From: DASVTU01 sp036387415
GTDB taxonomy: Bacteria > Acidobacteriota > Blastocatellia > Pyrinomonadales > Pyrinomonadaceae
DNA: 64,000 nt
NCBI GenBank assembly: GCA_036387415.1
Contig: DASVTU010000033.1
Location: 62,001-126,000, forward strand
Direction: 5' to 3'
Under the pieces are notes generated by a model that saw only the letters and a list, made by a program, of their open reading frames with translations, was not told the DNA's origin and did not search any database. The position numbers were made by a program, and so were the translations under genes. Positions 9,154-18,948 of this stretch are shown piece by piece; the first letter of the stretch is position 1; the number at the start of each line of letters is the position of its first letter.

Positions 9154-9378
9154 CTAAGCCTTGCTGGCTTGCGGTGTGGTATCCGCAAACAACGTCTTGA
9201 GAGCCTGCGTGGTTTCCATGCGACGCTTCTGTTGAAATTCATTCACCCACTCGGAGACGGTCGCCACCATGTCGCGTGCGGTCTCTTGAGTAGTTTTCTT
9301 GATCGGCTCGGCGACCTGTGGTTCGGGGCGATTGCGTTCGCCGCGTTTGATGATTTTTATCGGGGTCTTCGTTTTCAT
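9154..9378 (-). CDS. Small charged protein, unknown
   Basis: 74 residues: basic start (MKTKTPIKIIKRGERNRPEP), then a predicted amphipathic helix (ETARDMVATVSEWVNEFQQKRRMETTQALKTLF). AGGTAAG is upstream of the ATG. No family recognised. It stands alone between two gene-poor stretches. Confidence 0.55.
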   Translation of the reverse strand: MKTKTPIKIIKRGERNRPEPQVAEPIKKTTQETARDMVATVSEWVNEFQQKRRMETTQALKTLFADTTPQASKA

Positions 9379-10177
9379 GTTTCTTACCTACCTGCTTGTT
9401 CTGTATGTTCTTCGCTACTGTTAGACGAACAAAGCGATGGAAAAGTTCCTTTATTTTGTACGGTTCTCGTCTGCCGATTGGCGACGCCGAGATACTAAGC
9501 AAACCAAAGGCCACAGCTTCGCTATGTGACAAAAGATTAATGACTACGAAACGGAAGCGAGAGGTCTTGCTGGTCTGCGCTTGCACCGGCGGCGAGGTTT
9601 AACGCGCGGAAATCCGAGACGAGAACTGTAAACACACCTTTGATGCATGCCCTGCCCTTCGCGTTTGCCCGCGCATCCGACTCGCCTTCATCCTCCCGCC
9701 ACGCCTCGCAAAACGCAGCAGGTGCGAACACTCTGCCCGCCCGCGTGCTTTCATTGAATACACATGCGCGAACCATGTCATACTTAGAGACGAATACAAC
9801 AGAGAGATGTTAACGAAAGAGAGATGTTAACGAAGTTGTAAAATCACACAGACCACACGATGCTTCGCGGCAACACTTTCCACATCAATTCTCCATCAAC
9901 CGACAAACTCTCTGCCGCGACAACTCAACACTCACGCGCGCCGTTTCCACGCTGCGACGCTTTGCAAAATGCCAAAGCCCGGAGGCCGACCGTGCGCTTT
10001 GCCAACGACGCACGTCTGTTATTCAATGACACAACCTCTCATCAAACACCGCCCGCCAACCTTCTCCAAATCAGCCTAAACCGTTTGCTATGAACAGGAC
10101 AGACGCCCTCTCACACCGCGCTCCCGGCTTCCCGCCGAGCCACGATTCGCTTCACACGACGCCGGACGGATGCTGGC
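9379..10177. other. Intergenic region, 799 bp
   Basis: No supported gene. It contains one short direct repeat (9801-9834), described separately. The 3' part is unusually rich in A and C for this genome. Confidence 0.4.
9801..9834. repeat. Two 17-bp tandem copies
   Basis: The 17-base unit agagagatgttaacgaa occurs twice without a gap (9801-9817 and 9818-9834). The GTTAAC core is palindromic, so a paired regulator-binding site is possible but not shown. Confidence 0.6.
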
Positions 10178-11101
10178 ATGACCGTTGCCCTTCAGCATAA
10201 CGCCATGCGACTCAGCGAAATCATCACCATCTATCTCGCCGCCGCCGCCCCGGTCGGCGTCGCATACTTTCTGCGTCATCACTTGAACCAAAAGCGCGCG
10301 CGCCTGTTGGCGAGAGCCGCCGTCGTCGCGTTCGCATGGCCGTTCACGATCGTCGCCGGATTGCTCGAACAACGCGGCAGTACGCATGGTTCAGACGCAG
10401 AGACAAGGCGAGACGGAAGCAACGCTGCCGCCGCCGCGAATACGGACGCGAGGGTCGAAGTCTCGAAGCGCGCGTCGATTGATGCGCTTTATCGTATCGA
10501 AGATTTGGTGCGATCAACGTCGGGCGCGCGTGATGAGAAACTCCGTCAAGTGATGTTGGCAGCGCGCGAATGTACCGAGCGTTTTGTCGGCCTCGCGCTC
10601 GCCGCAAGGGAGACGGATGCCGACGCAGCATCACCGTCCATCTCGTCGCGCGAGATGGAGTTGTGCCGTGTGGCCGGACGCAAGGGCGACGACCTTCTCG
10701 TCGCCGCGCGTTGCATCCGCAGGCGCAACGTCGCGCGACTCCTCGCGCATCACGAACGCGCGCGCACCGAACTCCTTCATGCTCTCGCCAAGATGCGCGA
10801 GACGTGCGGCGGTCTTCGCTTCGCGGCGGAGACGGACGCGCTCCACGCGCGGAGCCTCTCGAAAGCGGTGCTCGAAGCGTTGAGCCGCGCCATCGAACTT
10901 TTCTCTGCGCTCGACGATGAGCGTGCGGCGATGTCAGCCGCGCGTCTGCTCGACGCAGAATGCGCGCGTCTTCGTCGTTTGGAAAATCCGTTTTACGAGG
11001 ATGCTCGCCGCCGGAATCTCGAAGGAGAAACAACATGTCCGCCCAAAACATCAACTGCACTCCGGTCGCCTATCGAACACCTTCCGCAGCCGACGACATA
11101 A
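10178..11101 (+). CDS. Membrane-anchored helical protein, unknown
   Basis: Up to 307 residues; ATG at 10178 or the internal ATG at 10205, neither with a clear ribosome-binding site. One or two hydrophobic segments near the N-terminus (IITIYLAAAAPVGVAYFL and AAVVAFAWPFTIVAGLL) are followed by an Arg-rich helical cytoplasmic domain. Its last 67 bp overlap the next gene, which suggests translational coupling with the following membrane protein. No family recognised. Confidence 0.55.
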   Translation: MTVALQHNAMRLSEIITIYLAAAAPVGVAYFLRHHLNQKRARLLARAAVVAFAWPFTIVAGLLEQRGSTHGSDAETRRDGSNAAAAANTDARVEVSKRASIDALYRIEDLVRSTSGARDEKLRQVMLAARECTERFVGLALAARETDADAASPSISSREMELCRVAGRKGDDLLVAARCIRRRNVARLLAHHERARTELLHALAKMRETCGGLRFAAETDALHARSLSKAVLEALSRAIELFSALDDERAAMSAARLLDAECARLRRLENPFYEDARRRNLEGETTCPPKTSTALRSPIEHLPQPTT

Positions 11102-11688
11102 ATGCGCGGCTCAACTGGTTGCTCGCCTTCGACGCGGCAGAGGAGCGTCGTAGATTCCTGTTTCGTAGCGCGGGCGAAGAAGAGGAGGCGCAATTGATGC
11201 GACGCCCGCTCTCGACCGAACGCGCCTACGCCTTCCTCGGACTATTGCTCGGCGCGTTGCCGCTCGCCGCCGTCTTTTTCAAGGTCTTCGACCGGATGAA
11301 TTCTTACTTCCAGATGGAGTTGTTTCTTTTGTTAGTCGCTATGAATCTGATGGGCTGTGTCTTCGGTCGCTTCATGGGCAAAGCCATCAGTGTGAGAGTC
11401 TACGAACTTGAGCGCGCTTCGTGGCATCGAATGATAGTCGGCACACTGCTGCTCGGCTTTGTGTGGGGCATCGTGACGGGAGCGGCGAGCGGCGTGCTGC
11501 TCTACGGCATTGGCGCATTCATCGTCCCCTTCTTCACCGCCCCGCTCGGCATGGTGGCCTTCACTTTGTTCACGCTCCTGCACCGTCTCCTCGTCCGTGG
11601 TGATATGATTGACGCGCGCCATTTCTGGCCGCTCGCGTGCGGCATCACGATGTTCATTGCCGCGCTCGTTCTCAACCCGCGATTTTGA
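11035..11688 (+). CDS. Multi-pass membrane protein, unknown
   Basis: 217 residues from the ATG at 11035, preceded by GGAG at a normal distance. After a charged N-terminal 60 residues come about five hydrophobic segments (AFLGLLLGALPLAAVFF; MELFLLLVAMNLMGCVFG; IVGTLLLGFVWGIVTGAASG; GIGAFIVPFFTAPLGMVAFTLFTLL; WPLACGITMFIAALVL). No family recognised. It overlaps the preceding unknown gene and is followed by a repeat element and the sensor kinase. Confidence 0.7.
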   Translation: MSAQNINCTPVAYRTPSAADDINARLNWLLAFDAAEERRRFLFRSAGEEEEAQLMRRPLSTERAYAFLGLLLGALPLAAVFFKVFDRMNSYFQMELFLLLVAMNLMGCVFGRFMGKAISVRVYELERASWHRMIVGTLLLGFVWGIVTGAASGVLLYGIGAFIVPFFTAPLGMVAFTLFTLLHRLLVRGDMIDARHFWPLACGITMFIAALVLNPRF

Positions 11689-11693
11689 AAAGC

Positions 11694-11833
11694 AGGATTC
11701 AGGAGACAGTAGAAAAGCATTTCGGATGCCACTGTTAAGAGTTAAGCGGTAAAAGTGACGCCTATTTCCGCCGCGCAACTTCACGAAGCATTCCATCGGT
11801 TTTCATACTGGTTACTGACTACTGTCTACTGTT
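11694..11833. repeat. Degenerate heptamer element, imperfect hairpin
   Basis: The left arm (from 11694, caggattcaggagacagtag) and the right arm (11806-11833, built of units such as ggttact and gactact) pair in part, sharing an 8-bp core gacagtag/ctactgtc. The element fills the gap between the membrane protein and the histidine kinase and makes an artificial 5' extension of the kinase frame. Confidence 0.75.
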
Positions 11834-11844
11834 TCGACTGTTCC

Positions 11845-13659
11845 ATGCTGCTCGCGTTTCTTCTCCTGTCGCTGTTTCTGCTGGTGCTGCTCGGCTTTTA
11901 CGTGTTCGTCGCCGCGCCGCGCAGCCGCACGCATCAGACCTTCGCGGCTTTCACGGCTTGCATGGCGATGTGGACGGTGAAGGACATCGTGCTGTGGGGC
12001 TTCGGCGGTGGCGACGGCGATGGCGGGCGCGGCTTCGCGGGTTGGTGGGCGGGCATGAGTTTCGTCATCGCGTTGTTGTTGCAGTATTCGATGGTGATTT
12101 TCGCGTGGGTTTTTCCCGAAAACGGCGCGGTTCCGGTCAGGCGTGCGGCGGTCTTGTTTGCGCCGGGCGCGGTGCTTATTCCGGCGGCGTTAGCGGGCTT
12201 GCTGTGGCGCGACGTTCGTTTCGCGCGGGGCGATTTATCAATCGAACTGACGCCGCTCGCCTACGTCTTCGTGCTCTACGCTTACGGCGTCTTCGCCTAC
12301 GGCTTCGGCGTGCTCTGGGCGAAATGGCGTCGCTATCGACGGACGCTCTGGGGAAACCAACTCGGCGCGATTCTCATCGCACTCGTCATCACGGCGACGC
12401 TCAAGACACTCGTCAACATCATTTTGCCGCTCGCAGGCGTCTACGCGTGGTTGCCGACAGGTTCGATTTTCGTCCTCCTCGGCGTCATCGTCTACGCTTA
12501 CGCCATCACCAATTTCAAACTCTTCTCGCTCCAATCCGCGCTCGACCAGTTTCGCCTCTTTCCCATCGCCTACAAAGTCGCGCTCTCGATTGCGGTGGTG
12601 GCGGTTTTGAGTTTTGTGCTGCTGCAAGTTCCGATTGTGTGGTGGAGCTTCGGCGCGGGCGAAAACTCGGACGCGTGGCGGCGCTACGTCGTCTTTAGCA
12701 TCATCACGGCGCTCCTCCCGAATTTGATTCTCGTCGCGCTCGTCATACGCATCATCTCGCGCCCGCTCCGTCGTCTCACCGAAGCGGCGGTGACGGTGGC
12801 GGGCGGCGCATACGGCGCGCAGGTCGAACTCGAAAGCAACGACGAGGTGGGCTTGCTCGCCGCCTCTTTCAACGAGATGAGCCGCAAAATGGCCGACGAC
12901 ATCGAACGGCTCAGCGCGCTCAACGAACACTTGATTCGCACCGAAAAACTCGCCGCCGCCGGAACGCTCGCCGCCGGAGTCGCACACGAAGTCAACAACC
13001 CGCTCGCCTCGATTTCGTCGCTCATACAGATTTTGCAGGCGCGTCATGCGGGCGATGCCGCCGACGCCGAAACGCAGGAGATGCTGCGTCTCATCTCGAC
13101 GCAGATTGCACGCATCACGCAGGTCTTACGCGACCTCATGGACTTCGCACGCGCGCGTCCGCCCGCACGCGCGCCGCTCGACGTGTCGCGCGTCATCGAC
13201 GCCAGCCTACGTCTCGCCAGTTTCGACAAGGCTTTCAAAAATCTCCGCATCACCACCGATTTCGACGCCACTGCCCCGCTCGTCTCAGGAGATGCCGACC
13301 AACTCCAACAAGTCTTCCTCAATCTCCTGCTCAACGCGCGCGACGCCATGCCCGACGGCGGCTGGCTCGCTTTGCGTACACGTTTCGACCCTACCGCAGA
13401 TGAACTCGTCGCCGAAGTCTGCGACGACGGCAACGGAATCGCGCCCGAACTCGTCGCGCACATCTTCGACCCGTTCTTCACGACTAAGCCCGCCGGAACC
13501 GGCACAGGTTTGGGGCTGGCCGTCTCGTACAGGATTGTCACCGCGCACGGCGGGCGCATCGAAGTCGCGCCCAACAACGGTCGCGGCACACAGGTACGCG
13601 TCGTGCTGCCCGTCCAGGCGGACTCATCACCGACAGACTCGCCGCAAAAAGTCAGTTAA
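11845..13659 (+). CDS. Membrane sensor histidine kinase (NtrB-like)
   Basis: 604 residues from the ATG at 11845; the frame also opens at 11755 (GTG), but that part is the translated repeat element. About seven to eight membrane segments occupy residues 1-300. A HAMP-like region (RIISRPLRRLTEAAVTVAGG) leads into the HisKA domain with phospho-acceptor His381 (GVAHEVNNPLASISS). The ATPase domain shows the N box (NLLLNARDAM), DDGNGI, and GTGLGL. The kinase should autophosphorylate and pass phosphate to the sigma-54 regulator 50 bp downstream. The signal is unknown; the multi-helix sensor suggests a membrane-related or hydrophobic ligand. Confidence 0.9.
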   Translation: MLLAFLLLSLFLLVLLGFYVFVAAPRSRTHQTFAAFTACMAMWTVKDIVLWGFGGGDGDGGRGFAGWWAGMSFVIALLLQYSMVIFAWVFPENGAVPVRRAAVLFAPGAVLIPAALAGLLWRDVRFARGDLSIELTPLAYVFVLYAYGVFAYGFGVLWAKWRRYRRTLWGNQLGAILIALVITATLKTLVNIILPLAGVYAWLPTGSIFVLLGVIVYAYAITNFKLFSLQSALDQFRLFPIAYKVALSIAVVAVLSFVLLQVPIVWWSFGAGENSDAWRRYVVFSIITALLPNLILVALVIRIISRPLRRLTEAAVTVAGGAYGAQVELESNDEVGLLAASFNEMSRKMADDIERLSALNEHLIRTEKLAAAGTLAAGVAHEVNNPLASISSLIQILQARHAGDAADAETQEMLRLISTQIARITQVLRDLMDFARARPPARAPLDVSRVIDASLRLASFDKAFKNLRITTDFDATAPLVSGDADQLQQVFLNLLLNARDAMPDGGWLALRTRFDPTADELVAEVCDDGNGIAPELVAHIFDPFFTTKPAGTGTGLGLAVSYRIVTAHGGRIEVAPNNGRGTQVRVVLPVQADSSPTDSPQKVS

Positions 13660-13709
13660 GAGTTTTTTGAAGACAGTTAAGGGATAGACGCTTCACAGGT
13701 GGAAACAAG

Positions 13710-15071
13710 ATGAACACATCGCCACTCGTTCTGGTCGCCGAAGATGAAGACTTGATGCGCGCGATTATCCAACGCCTCTTAACGGAGGCGGGTTATCGCG
13801 TCGCCGCTGTGTCGAGCGCGGAGAGCGCGTTGGAGATTTTCGCCGCCGAAGATGCGGCGGTGACTCTGACCGACATCCGCATGGCCGGAATGGACGGACT
13901 CACTTTGCTCGACCGCATCAAGGACATCGACCCCGAAGCCCTTGTCGTCGTCATGACGGCTTACTCGTCGGTCGATTCGGCGGTCGCAGCTCTGCGGAAG
14001 GGCGCGTACGATTACATCACCAAGCCGTTCGTCAACGAAGACCTTTTACAGTCGGTCAAAAACGCTCTACGTCAACGCGAACTCTTCCGCGAAAATCGCG
14101 CGCTCCGGCGCGAACTTGACCGCCGCTATAGTTTCTCGGAAATTATCGGCACGTCGGAAGCGTTGCAGTCCGTCTTTCGTCTCATCGAAAAAGTGGCGAC
14201 CACCAACACCAACATTCTCATTCAAGGCGAATCGGGCACGGGCAAGGAACTCATCGCACGCGCCATCCATCACAACAGCCCGCGCGCCGACCGCCCCTTC
14301 GTCGCCATCAACTGCGGCGCAATCCCCGAAACCCTTCTCGAAAGCGAACTTTTCGGCCACACCAAAGGCGCGTTTACGGGCGCGGTCGCCAGTCGCCCCG
14401 GCCTCTTGCGCGCGGCAGAAGGCGGCACGGTTTTTCTAGATGAAGTCGGCGAGGTCACACCCGCGATGCAGGTCAGGCTACTGCGCGCCGTACAGGAACA
14501 TGAAGTGACGCCCGTCGGCGCGACCGCGCCCGTTGCCTTCGACGCGCGCATCATTTGTGCGACGAACCGCGATTTGGAAAAAGAAGTGGCCGAGGGTCGT
14601 TTCCGCGAAGACCTGTTCTATCGTCTGAACGTCATCGAGGTTCACCTGCCGCCCCTGCGCGAACGACGTGAAGACATCCCGCTCCTCATACGTCACTTCA
14701 TCACACGCACCGCACGCGAGCAACAGCAACCGGAAAAGGCCGTCGAACCCGCCGCCATGTCCGCCTTTATCAACTACGCTTGGCCGGGCAACGTCCGCGA
14801 ATTGCAGAACGCCGTCGAACGCGCCTTCACACTGAGCGGCGACTCCATCGACCTCGACAGCCTTACGCCGCGCCTGCGCGATTCAGCAGCCACGCATCAA
14901 CACAGCGTCCGCGACCCCGACGGCCTGCGCCCCACGCTCGACGAAATTGAACGCCGTTACATCTTCGAGACGCTCGCCTCCATCAATCAGGACAAGGCGC
15001 GTGCCGCCAACATCCTCGGCATCGACCTCTCCACGCTCTACCGCAAACTTAAACGCTACGACGCCATCTGA
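13710..15071 (+). CDS. Sigma-54-dependent response regulator (NtrC family)
   Basis: 453 residues. Receiver domain 1-125 with acidic pocket E11/D12, phospho-acceptor D55 (LTDIRMAG) and K105 (TKPF). AAA+ domain from about 143: Walker A GESGTGKE (173-180), the sigma-54 contact loop GAFTGA (220-225), Walker B VFLDEVGE (241-248). The C-terminal Fis-type helix-turn-helix ends with AANILGIDLSTLYRKLKRY. All key residues are present. It should activate RpoN promoters after phosphorylation by the kinase encoded just upstream. Its targets are not evident in this window. Confidence 0.95.
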   Translation: MNTSPLVLVAEDEDLMRAIIQRLLTEAGYRVAAVSSAESALEIFAAEDAAVTLTDIRMAGMDGLTLLDRIKDIDPEALVVVMTAYSSVDSAVAALRKGAYDYITKPFVNEDLLQSVKNALRQRELFRENRALRRELDRRYSFSEIIGTSEALQSVFRLIEKVATTNTNILIQGESGTGKELIARAIHHNSPRADRPFVAINCGAIPETLLESELFGHTKGAFTGAVASRPGLLRAAEGGTVFLDEVGEVTPAMQVRLLRAVQEHEVTPVGATAPVAFDARIICATNRDLEKEVAEGRFREDLFYRLNVIEVHLPPLRERREDIPLLIRHFITRTAREQQQPEKAVEPAAMSAFINYAWPGNVRELQNAVERAFTLSGDSIDLDSLTPRLRDSAATHQHSVRDPDGLRPTLDEIERRYIFETLASINQDKARAANILGIDLSTLYRKLKRYDAI

Positions 15072-15295
15072 AACCACTGATTCGTCAAGCTCTCTGTGCG
15101 ACTCGGATGCGTTCGGGAGTTTTCACATAAACTATTGACTCGCTCTTTTTTTGGCATAAAAGAATCCCACAAAGCCCTCGCTCGGACGCGAAACCTAGAG
15201 CCCTCACTCGCCGAATTTGCCTCGCTTTGACAAGCCCTATTCAGCTTTCTTTTCAACTGTCGTTGCCAAACAGCAAAGCCGCAAAGGAGACGCTT

Positions 15296-15771
15296 ATGAA
15301 GGTAGTCCTCTCGTACCCTTTCGATGACGAACACCCCGAATATGAGCAATTCGTCCATCGAGTCAATTACTACCTCCAAAAGCAACCGGACATTGATGCC
15401 TGCTGCTACTCCGACGAGCGGAGCAGGCCGGACTGGCGCGATACGTCGGCACCAAACTAATCGGTTGTTATAAGTTCGTGCTCTTTGTCGCCAAACGTTT
15501 TGGTCATGTGCAACGCGACGGAGCCGAATCCTTCCTCGCAGCCAACATGCCTCTCAGCCCTTTCAGCACCATCATCGTCCGCCTTCCCAAAGCGGTCGAG
15601 ATACCTCCAAACCTGTTTCAATTCCAACGGCGGCAATTCTGGTTCAACGTCTGGACGACCAATCGGCTGCCAGTGGTTGACGGAGTATGTTTTGGTTCCT
15701 CTGAAATTGGTCGTGCTCGGACGCAAGCGCGTGCCGGAGAGTGGCATCTTCTGGCGGTCGTTGCTGGCTAA
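15296..15771 (+). pseudogene. TIR-like domain gene, frameshifted
   Basis: Starts with ATG after GGAG (MKVVLSYPFDDEHPEYEQFV...). The first frame stops at 15460, but a second frame that opens near 15400 carries on the same domain (GLARYVGTKLIGCYKFVLFVAK, then STIIVRLPKAVEIPPNL) to 15771. Joined, the pieces give alternating strands and helices like a TIR fold. A single frameshift around 15405-15420 would restore about 150 residues. TIR proteins in bacteria are often NADase effectors of defence systems. The TIR call is by fold pattern only. The second part has no ribosome-binding site of its own, so this looks broken. Confidence 0.5.
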
Positions 15772-15833
15772 TACGGGTCAACCAGCGAGAATGTAGTCCC
15801 GTTTGCCGACGAGAGTTTCACCGACGCGCGTCG

Positions 15834-17150
15834 TCACTTCACCAGATTTGAGGGCACAGGATAAGGAGCGCCCTTTTTCGTCATTCGGCCTGCCATCGCA
15901 CGACCTTCGGCGGAAGTCCACGGTTGGCCGTAGAAGAATCCTTTGGCGGTTGATTCCGGCACAAGTCTCTTATCCAGAGGGCTGCCGCCTGCGGGGATTT
16001 CCATATCGACGATGAACGAGTTGAAATAAAGATTGACGTTGCCTTTTTGTTCGGGGTGCATCGAGGGCATCCCGTCGCTGCCGACTTTCCAACGCCACGT
16101 CCGCCACACTTCGCCGTTGTTCATCAAACTACATTCCCAGTTTCCGGGGTAATCTTCGAGCGCGAGTCGATTCGTAGCGCGCACCTTGCCCCACGTTAGG
16201 GGCGCAGACAATTTCACTACGCGAAAGCCTATCTCGTCGCGGTATTCCGTCCCGCGTTTGTACTGCGGGGCTAACCTGTCTGTGTGAATCACCTGAAAAC
16301 TCCTGACGGTGCTGCTGATTGCCTGGTCGGCATAGGGCATCGGGCCCGGCATCGAGAGGCGTTTTCCGTCAACCGCGCAACGCATGTAACCGTGCGGCAA
16401 GTTTCTGCCGATTTCGCTCGGCGAGAGGTTGAAATGAAGTTCGACGTGGTTTGCGCCGGAGCGTTCGGGACGGCTCCCCCAATCGTGATACGAGGTGTAG
16501 CCACTCGGACGGAGGAAAATAAAACTGACGGGCGCTTCGGCATGGCGGGGAATGTAGTAGTGCGGCGGCGCATCGCCGGGTTGCTGGCCTGACGGCACGC
16601 GGTTCACCGTGCGGACTTCGATTTTGTATGTGCGGACGAGTTTTTCTTCGTCTGTGTCGCCGTTCACGGTGAAGACCTGCACGTCGAAATTGCCGACCTC
16701 CTTTGTCGCCGTGTCTTTGCGCCAGCACTCATTCGTCCACATATAACTTTCGTCGATGTCGTTGGCGCTCTTGTGGTATGAATCTGTTTCGCAACGCGTG
16801 GTCGCGACGGCTTTTCCGGCTCGCGCGACGACGAGTTTTATCGCGCTGCGATTCGGATAGTCGCCAAAGATTCTCAAGTGGGATTTCAACACCCAACCCG
16901 TGCTGTACGGGATGTTGTTGTGGCCGAGTGCTTCGGTGCTGACGGCCTCGAACCATGTAAAACCGTCGTCAACCTTGCCCGAACGGTTGCTGCTTGGAGT
17001 TTGATTATTTGAAGCGAGGTGATTTGTCGTCGTCAGATTTTGCAGGGTCGTTTTTTCATGCGGCTGAAAAATCTGCTGCATGTTTACTTGCCCGACAGCG
17101 GCGAAGTTCGCCAGCATGATTGTGCAAAATATCAAAACTGACCTTCTCAT
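15834..17150 (-). CDS. Secreted protein of unknown function
   Basis: 438 residues with a signal peptide (MRRSVLIFCTIMLANFAAVGQ). GGAGAAG before the ATG supports the start. The mature part is rich in aromatic residues and beta structure (TGWVLKSHLRIFGDYPNRSAIKLVV; HYYIPRHAEAPVSFIFLRPSGY; LEDYPGNWECSLMNNGEVWRTWRWKV). Four Cys residues could form disulfides after export. No enzyme motif and no family recognised. It is not linked in an operon to its neighbours. Confidence 0.75.
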   Translation of the reverse strand: MRRSVLIFCTIMLANFAAVGQVNMQQIFQPHEKTTLQNLTTTNHLASNNQTPSSNRSGKVDDGFTWFEAVSTEALGHNNIPYSTGWVLKSHLRIFGDYPNRSAIKLVVARAGKAVATTRCETDSYHKSANDIDESYMWTNECWRKDTATKEVGNFDVQVFTVNGDTDEEKLVRTYKIEVRTVNRVPSGQQPGDAPPHYYIPRHAEAPVSFIFLRPSGYTSYHDWGSRPERSGANHVELHFNLSPSEIGRNLPHGYMRCAVDGKRLSMPGPMPYADQAISSTVRSFQVIHTDRLAPQYKRGTEYRDEIGFRVVKLSAPLTWGKVRATNRLALEDYPGNWECSLMNNGEVWRTWRWKVGSDGMPSMHPEQKGNVNLYFNSFIVDMEIPAGGSPLDKRLVPESTAKGFFYGQPWTSAEGRAMAGRMTKKGAPYPVPSNLVK

Positions 17151-17373
17151 TTTTTGCTTCTCCTCGATTTCAAAGATTGCTTTGCGGGCAGCATGATTTT
17201 TCAGCCACAGCTTTTACCTCGCTCGACGCGGAAAAACAATCACTTTCTTCCGCGACAAAACAGTTTATAGTGTCCCTCCATGACGCTTGCCCGATTCTAC
17301 GAGATAAACGCAATAGCTTTTTACCCGACCTTTAAGCAACGGACTGTCTTGTCTACTGCGACGGCATATCACG

Positions 17374-18798
17374 ATGCAGCTTAATTTGGAGAACACGGAT
17401 GTGACGCTTCCGGCGTGGGCGTTTGCGTTGCTCGTCGTGCTGGCGGCGTGGGCGTTGGTGGAGAATTTCATTCGTCCGGTGGCGCATTGGTTCATGCGTC
17501 GGCGCGTCAATAGCGTGATGGAAGAGATAAACACGCGTCTCAAGATAAAGCTTCAGCCCTTCAAGTTGACGAAGCGCGAGGTGTTGATTGACCGCTTGCT
17601 CTACGACGCGCAGGTGTTGGCGGCAGCCGAAAGTTACGAACGCGAACACGAATTGCCGCGCGAGGAGGTGTTGAAGCGAGTCGAACATTATGCGCGCGAG
17701 ATTGTTCCGGCGTTCAACGCCTACGTCTATTTTCGTGTCGGCTACTGGCTGGCGCGACGCGCCGCACGCGCGCTCTACCGCGTGCGTCTCGGCTACACAG
17801 ACGAAGCGGGACTCGCCAATCTTCACCCGCAATCGACGGTCGTCTTCCTGATGAACCATCGCAGCAACATGGATTACATCCTCGTCGCGTTTCTCGCCGC
17901 GGAACGCACCGCGCTCTCTTACGCCGTCGGCGAATGGGCGCGCATCTGGCCGCTTCACATGCTCATCCGTTCGATGGGCGCATACTTTGTCCGTCGCAAC
18001 TCGAAGGACGCGCTCTATCGCAAAGTTTTGGAACGCTACGTCTACATGGCGACGACGGCGGGCGTTACGCAAGCCGTCTACCCGGAAGGCGGTTTGAGCC
18101 GCGACGGGTTGCTGCGACCGCCCAAAGTCGGATTGCTCGATTACATGCTGCGCTCTTTCGACCCGACGGGCGCGCAGGATTTGGTCTTCATCCCCGTCGG
18201 CATCAACTACGACCGCGTGCTCGAAGACCGGAGCCTGCTGCTCGACCTCGACCCGTCGGCAGAGAAACGAAGCCGCGCCGCCACGGTCTTTAACACCATC
18301 ACTTTCATCCTACGCAATCTCGGTCTGATGGCGCGCAACAAATGGCGTCGCTTTGGATACGCGTGCGTCAACTTCGGCACGCCCGTCTCGCTCAAAGACT
18401 ATCTCGCGGCGCGCGAGATTGATTTTCGACGTTTCGACCGCGAGGAGAGATTCGAGAAGGTGGAGGCTTTCGGGCGCGAATTGATGGGTTCAATCGCGCG
18501 TGTTATTCCGGTGCTGCCCGTGCCGCTCGTCGCGACAGTTTTTGTCCGTCATCCCGAAAAAGCTTGGAGCGAGTTGGAATTAAAACGCGAAGTCTTCGAG
18601 TTAATCCGCCGACTCGAAGCACGCGGCTCACACGTCTATATCCCGCGCGGCGACCAAGACTACGCCATCACCGTCGGCCTGCGGATGCTAACGTTGCGCC
18701 GTCTCGTCTCCGCACGCGACGGCCTTTATTCCGTCCAGCCATCGGAGCGACACGTTCTCGCCTATTACGCCAACAGCATCGCGCACCTGTTCGTCTAA
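17374..18798 (+). CDS. Glycerol-3-phosphate/lysophospholipid acyltransferase, PlsB-like
   Basis: 474 residues. An N-terminal membrane segment (WAFALLVVLAAWALVENFI) precedes the acyltransferase core: motif I NHRSNMDY (His162 and Asp167 form the HX4D catalytic pair), GAYFVRR at 202-208, motif III YPEGGLSRDG around 236-245 and PVGINYDRV at 274-282. These motifs place it in the PlsB/GPAT superfamily, which transfers fatty acyl groups to glycerol-3-phosphate at the membrane. It is shorter than E. coli PlsB (about 800 residues), so the exact acceptor is uncertain. A hairpin terminator follows the stop. Confidence 0.85.
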   Translation: MQLNLENTDVTLPAWAFALLVVLAAWALVENFIRPVAHWFMRRRVNSVMEEINTRLKIKLQPFKLTKREVLIDRLLYDAQVLAAAESYEREHELPREEVLKRVEHYAREIVPAFNAYVYFRVGYWLARRAARALYRVRLGYTDEAGLANLHPQSTVVFLMNHRSNMDYILVAFLAAERTALSYAVGEWARIWPLHMLIRSMGAYFVRRNSKDALYRKVLERYVYMATTAGVTQAVYPEGGLSRDGLLRPPKVGLLDYMLRSFDPTGAQDLVFIPVGINYDRVLEDRSLLLDLDPSAEKRSRAATVFNTITFILRNLGLMARNKWRRFGYACVNFGTPVSLKDYLAAREIDFRRFDREERFEKVEAFGRELMGSIARVIPVLPVPLVATVFVRHPEKAWSELELKREVFELIRRLEARGSHVYIPRGDQDYAITVGLRMLTLRRLVSARDGLYSVQPSERHVLAYYANSIAHLFV

Positions 18799-18827
18799 AA
18801 GGTGAACAGGGAAACGTTGAAATGGTT

Positions 18828-18874
18828 AAAGGGAAAGACGTGGCTCGGTTCTTTCCTCGCCCGTCTTTCCCTTT
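18828..18874. terminator. 13-bp hairpin of the repeat-element type after plsB-like gene
   Basis: Arms 18828-18840 and 18862-18874 (aaagggaaagacg and its complement) are exact. Purine-rich words such as gttaaag upstream and cctttgt downstream match the style of the other intergenic repeat elements. It begins 30 bp after the stop codon. Confidence 0.75.
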
Positions 18875-18948
18875 GTGGCCTTTTCGGTGTTGGAATGTTT
18901 ACTTGTTGACGGAGATGCCGACGGATAATGTCGCCGCGTCGGTCTAGT

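Noticed and set aside
9537..9799. Minus-strand frames in the gene-poor region
   Set aside because: No ribosome-binding site, no coding pattern and overlapping alternatives of equal quality.
11755..11844. Upstream GTG start for the histidine kinase
   Set aside because: The extra 30 residues are the translation of the heptamer element, and the hydrophobic sensor starts at the ATG at 11845.
12238..13047. Minus-strand frame of 269 codons rich in Glu, Asp and Arg
   Set aside because: Antisense of the histidine kinase; extreme charge composition is typical for shadows in GC-rich genes.
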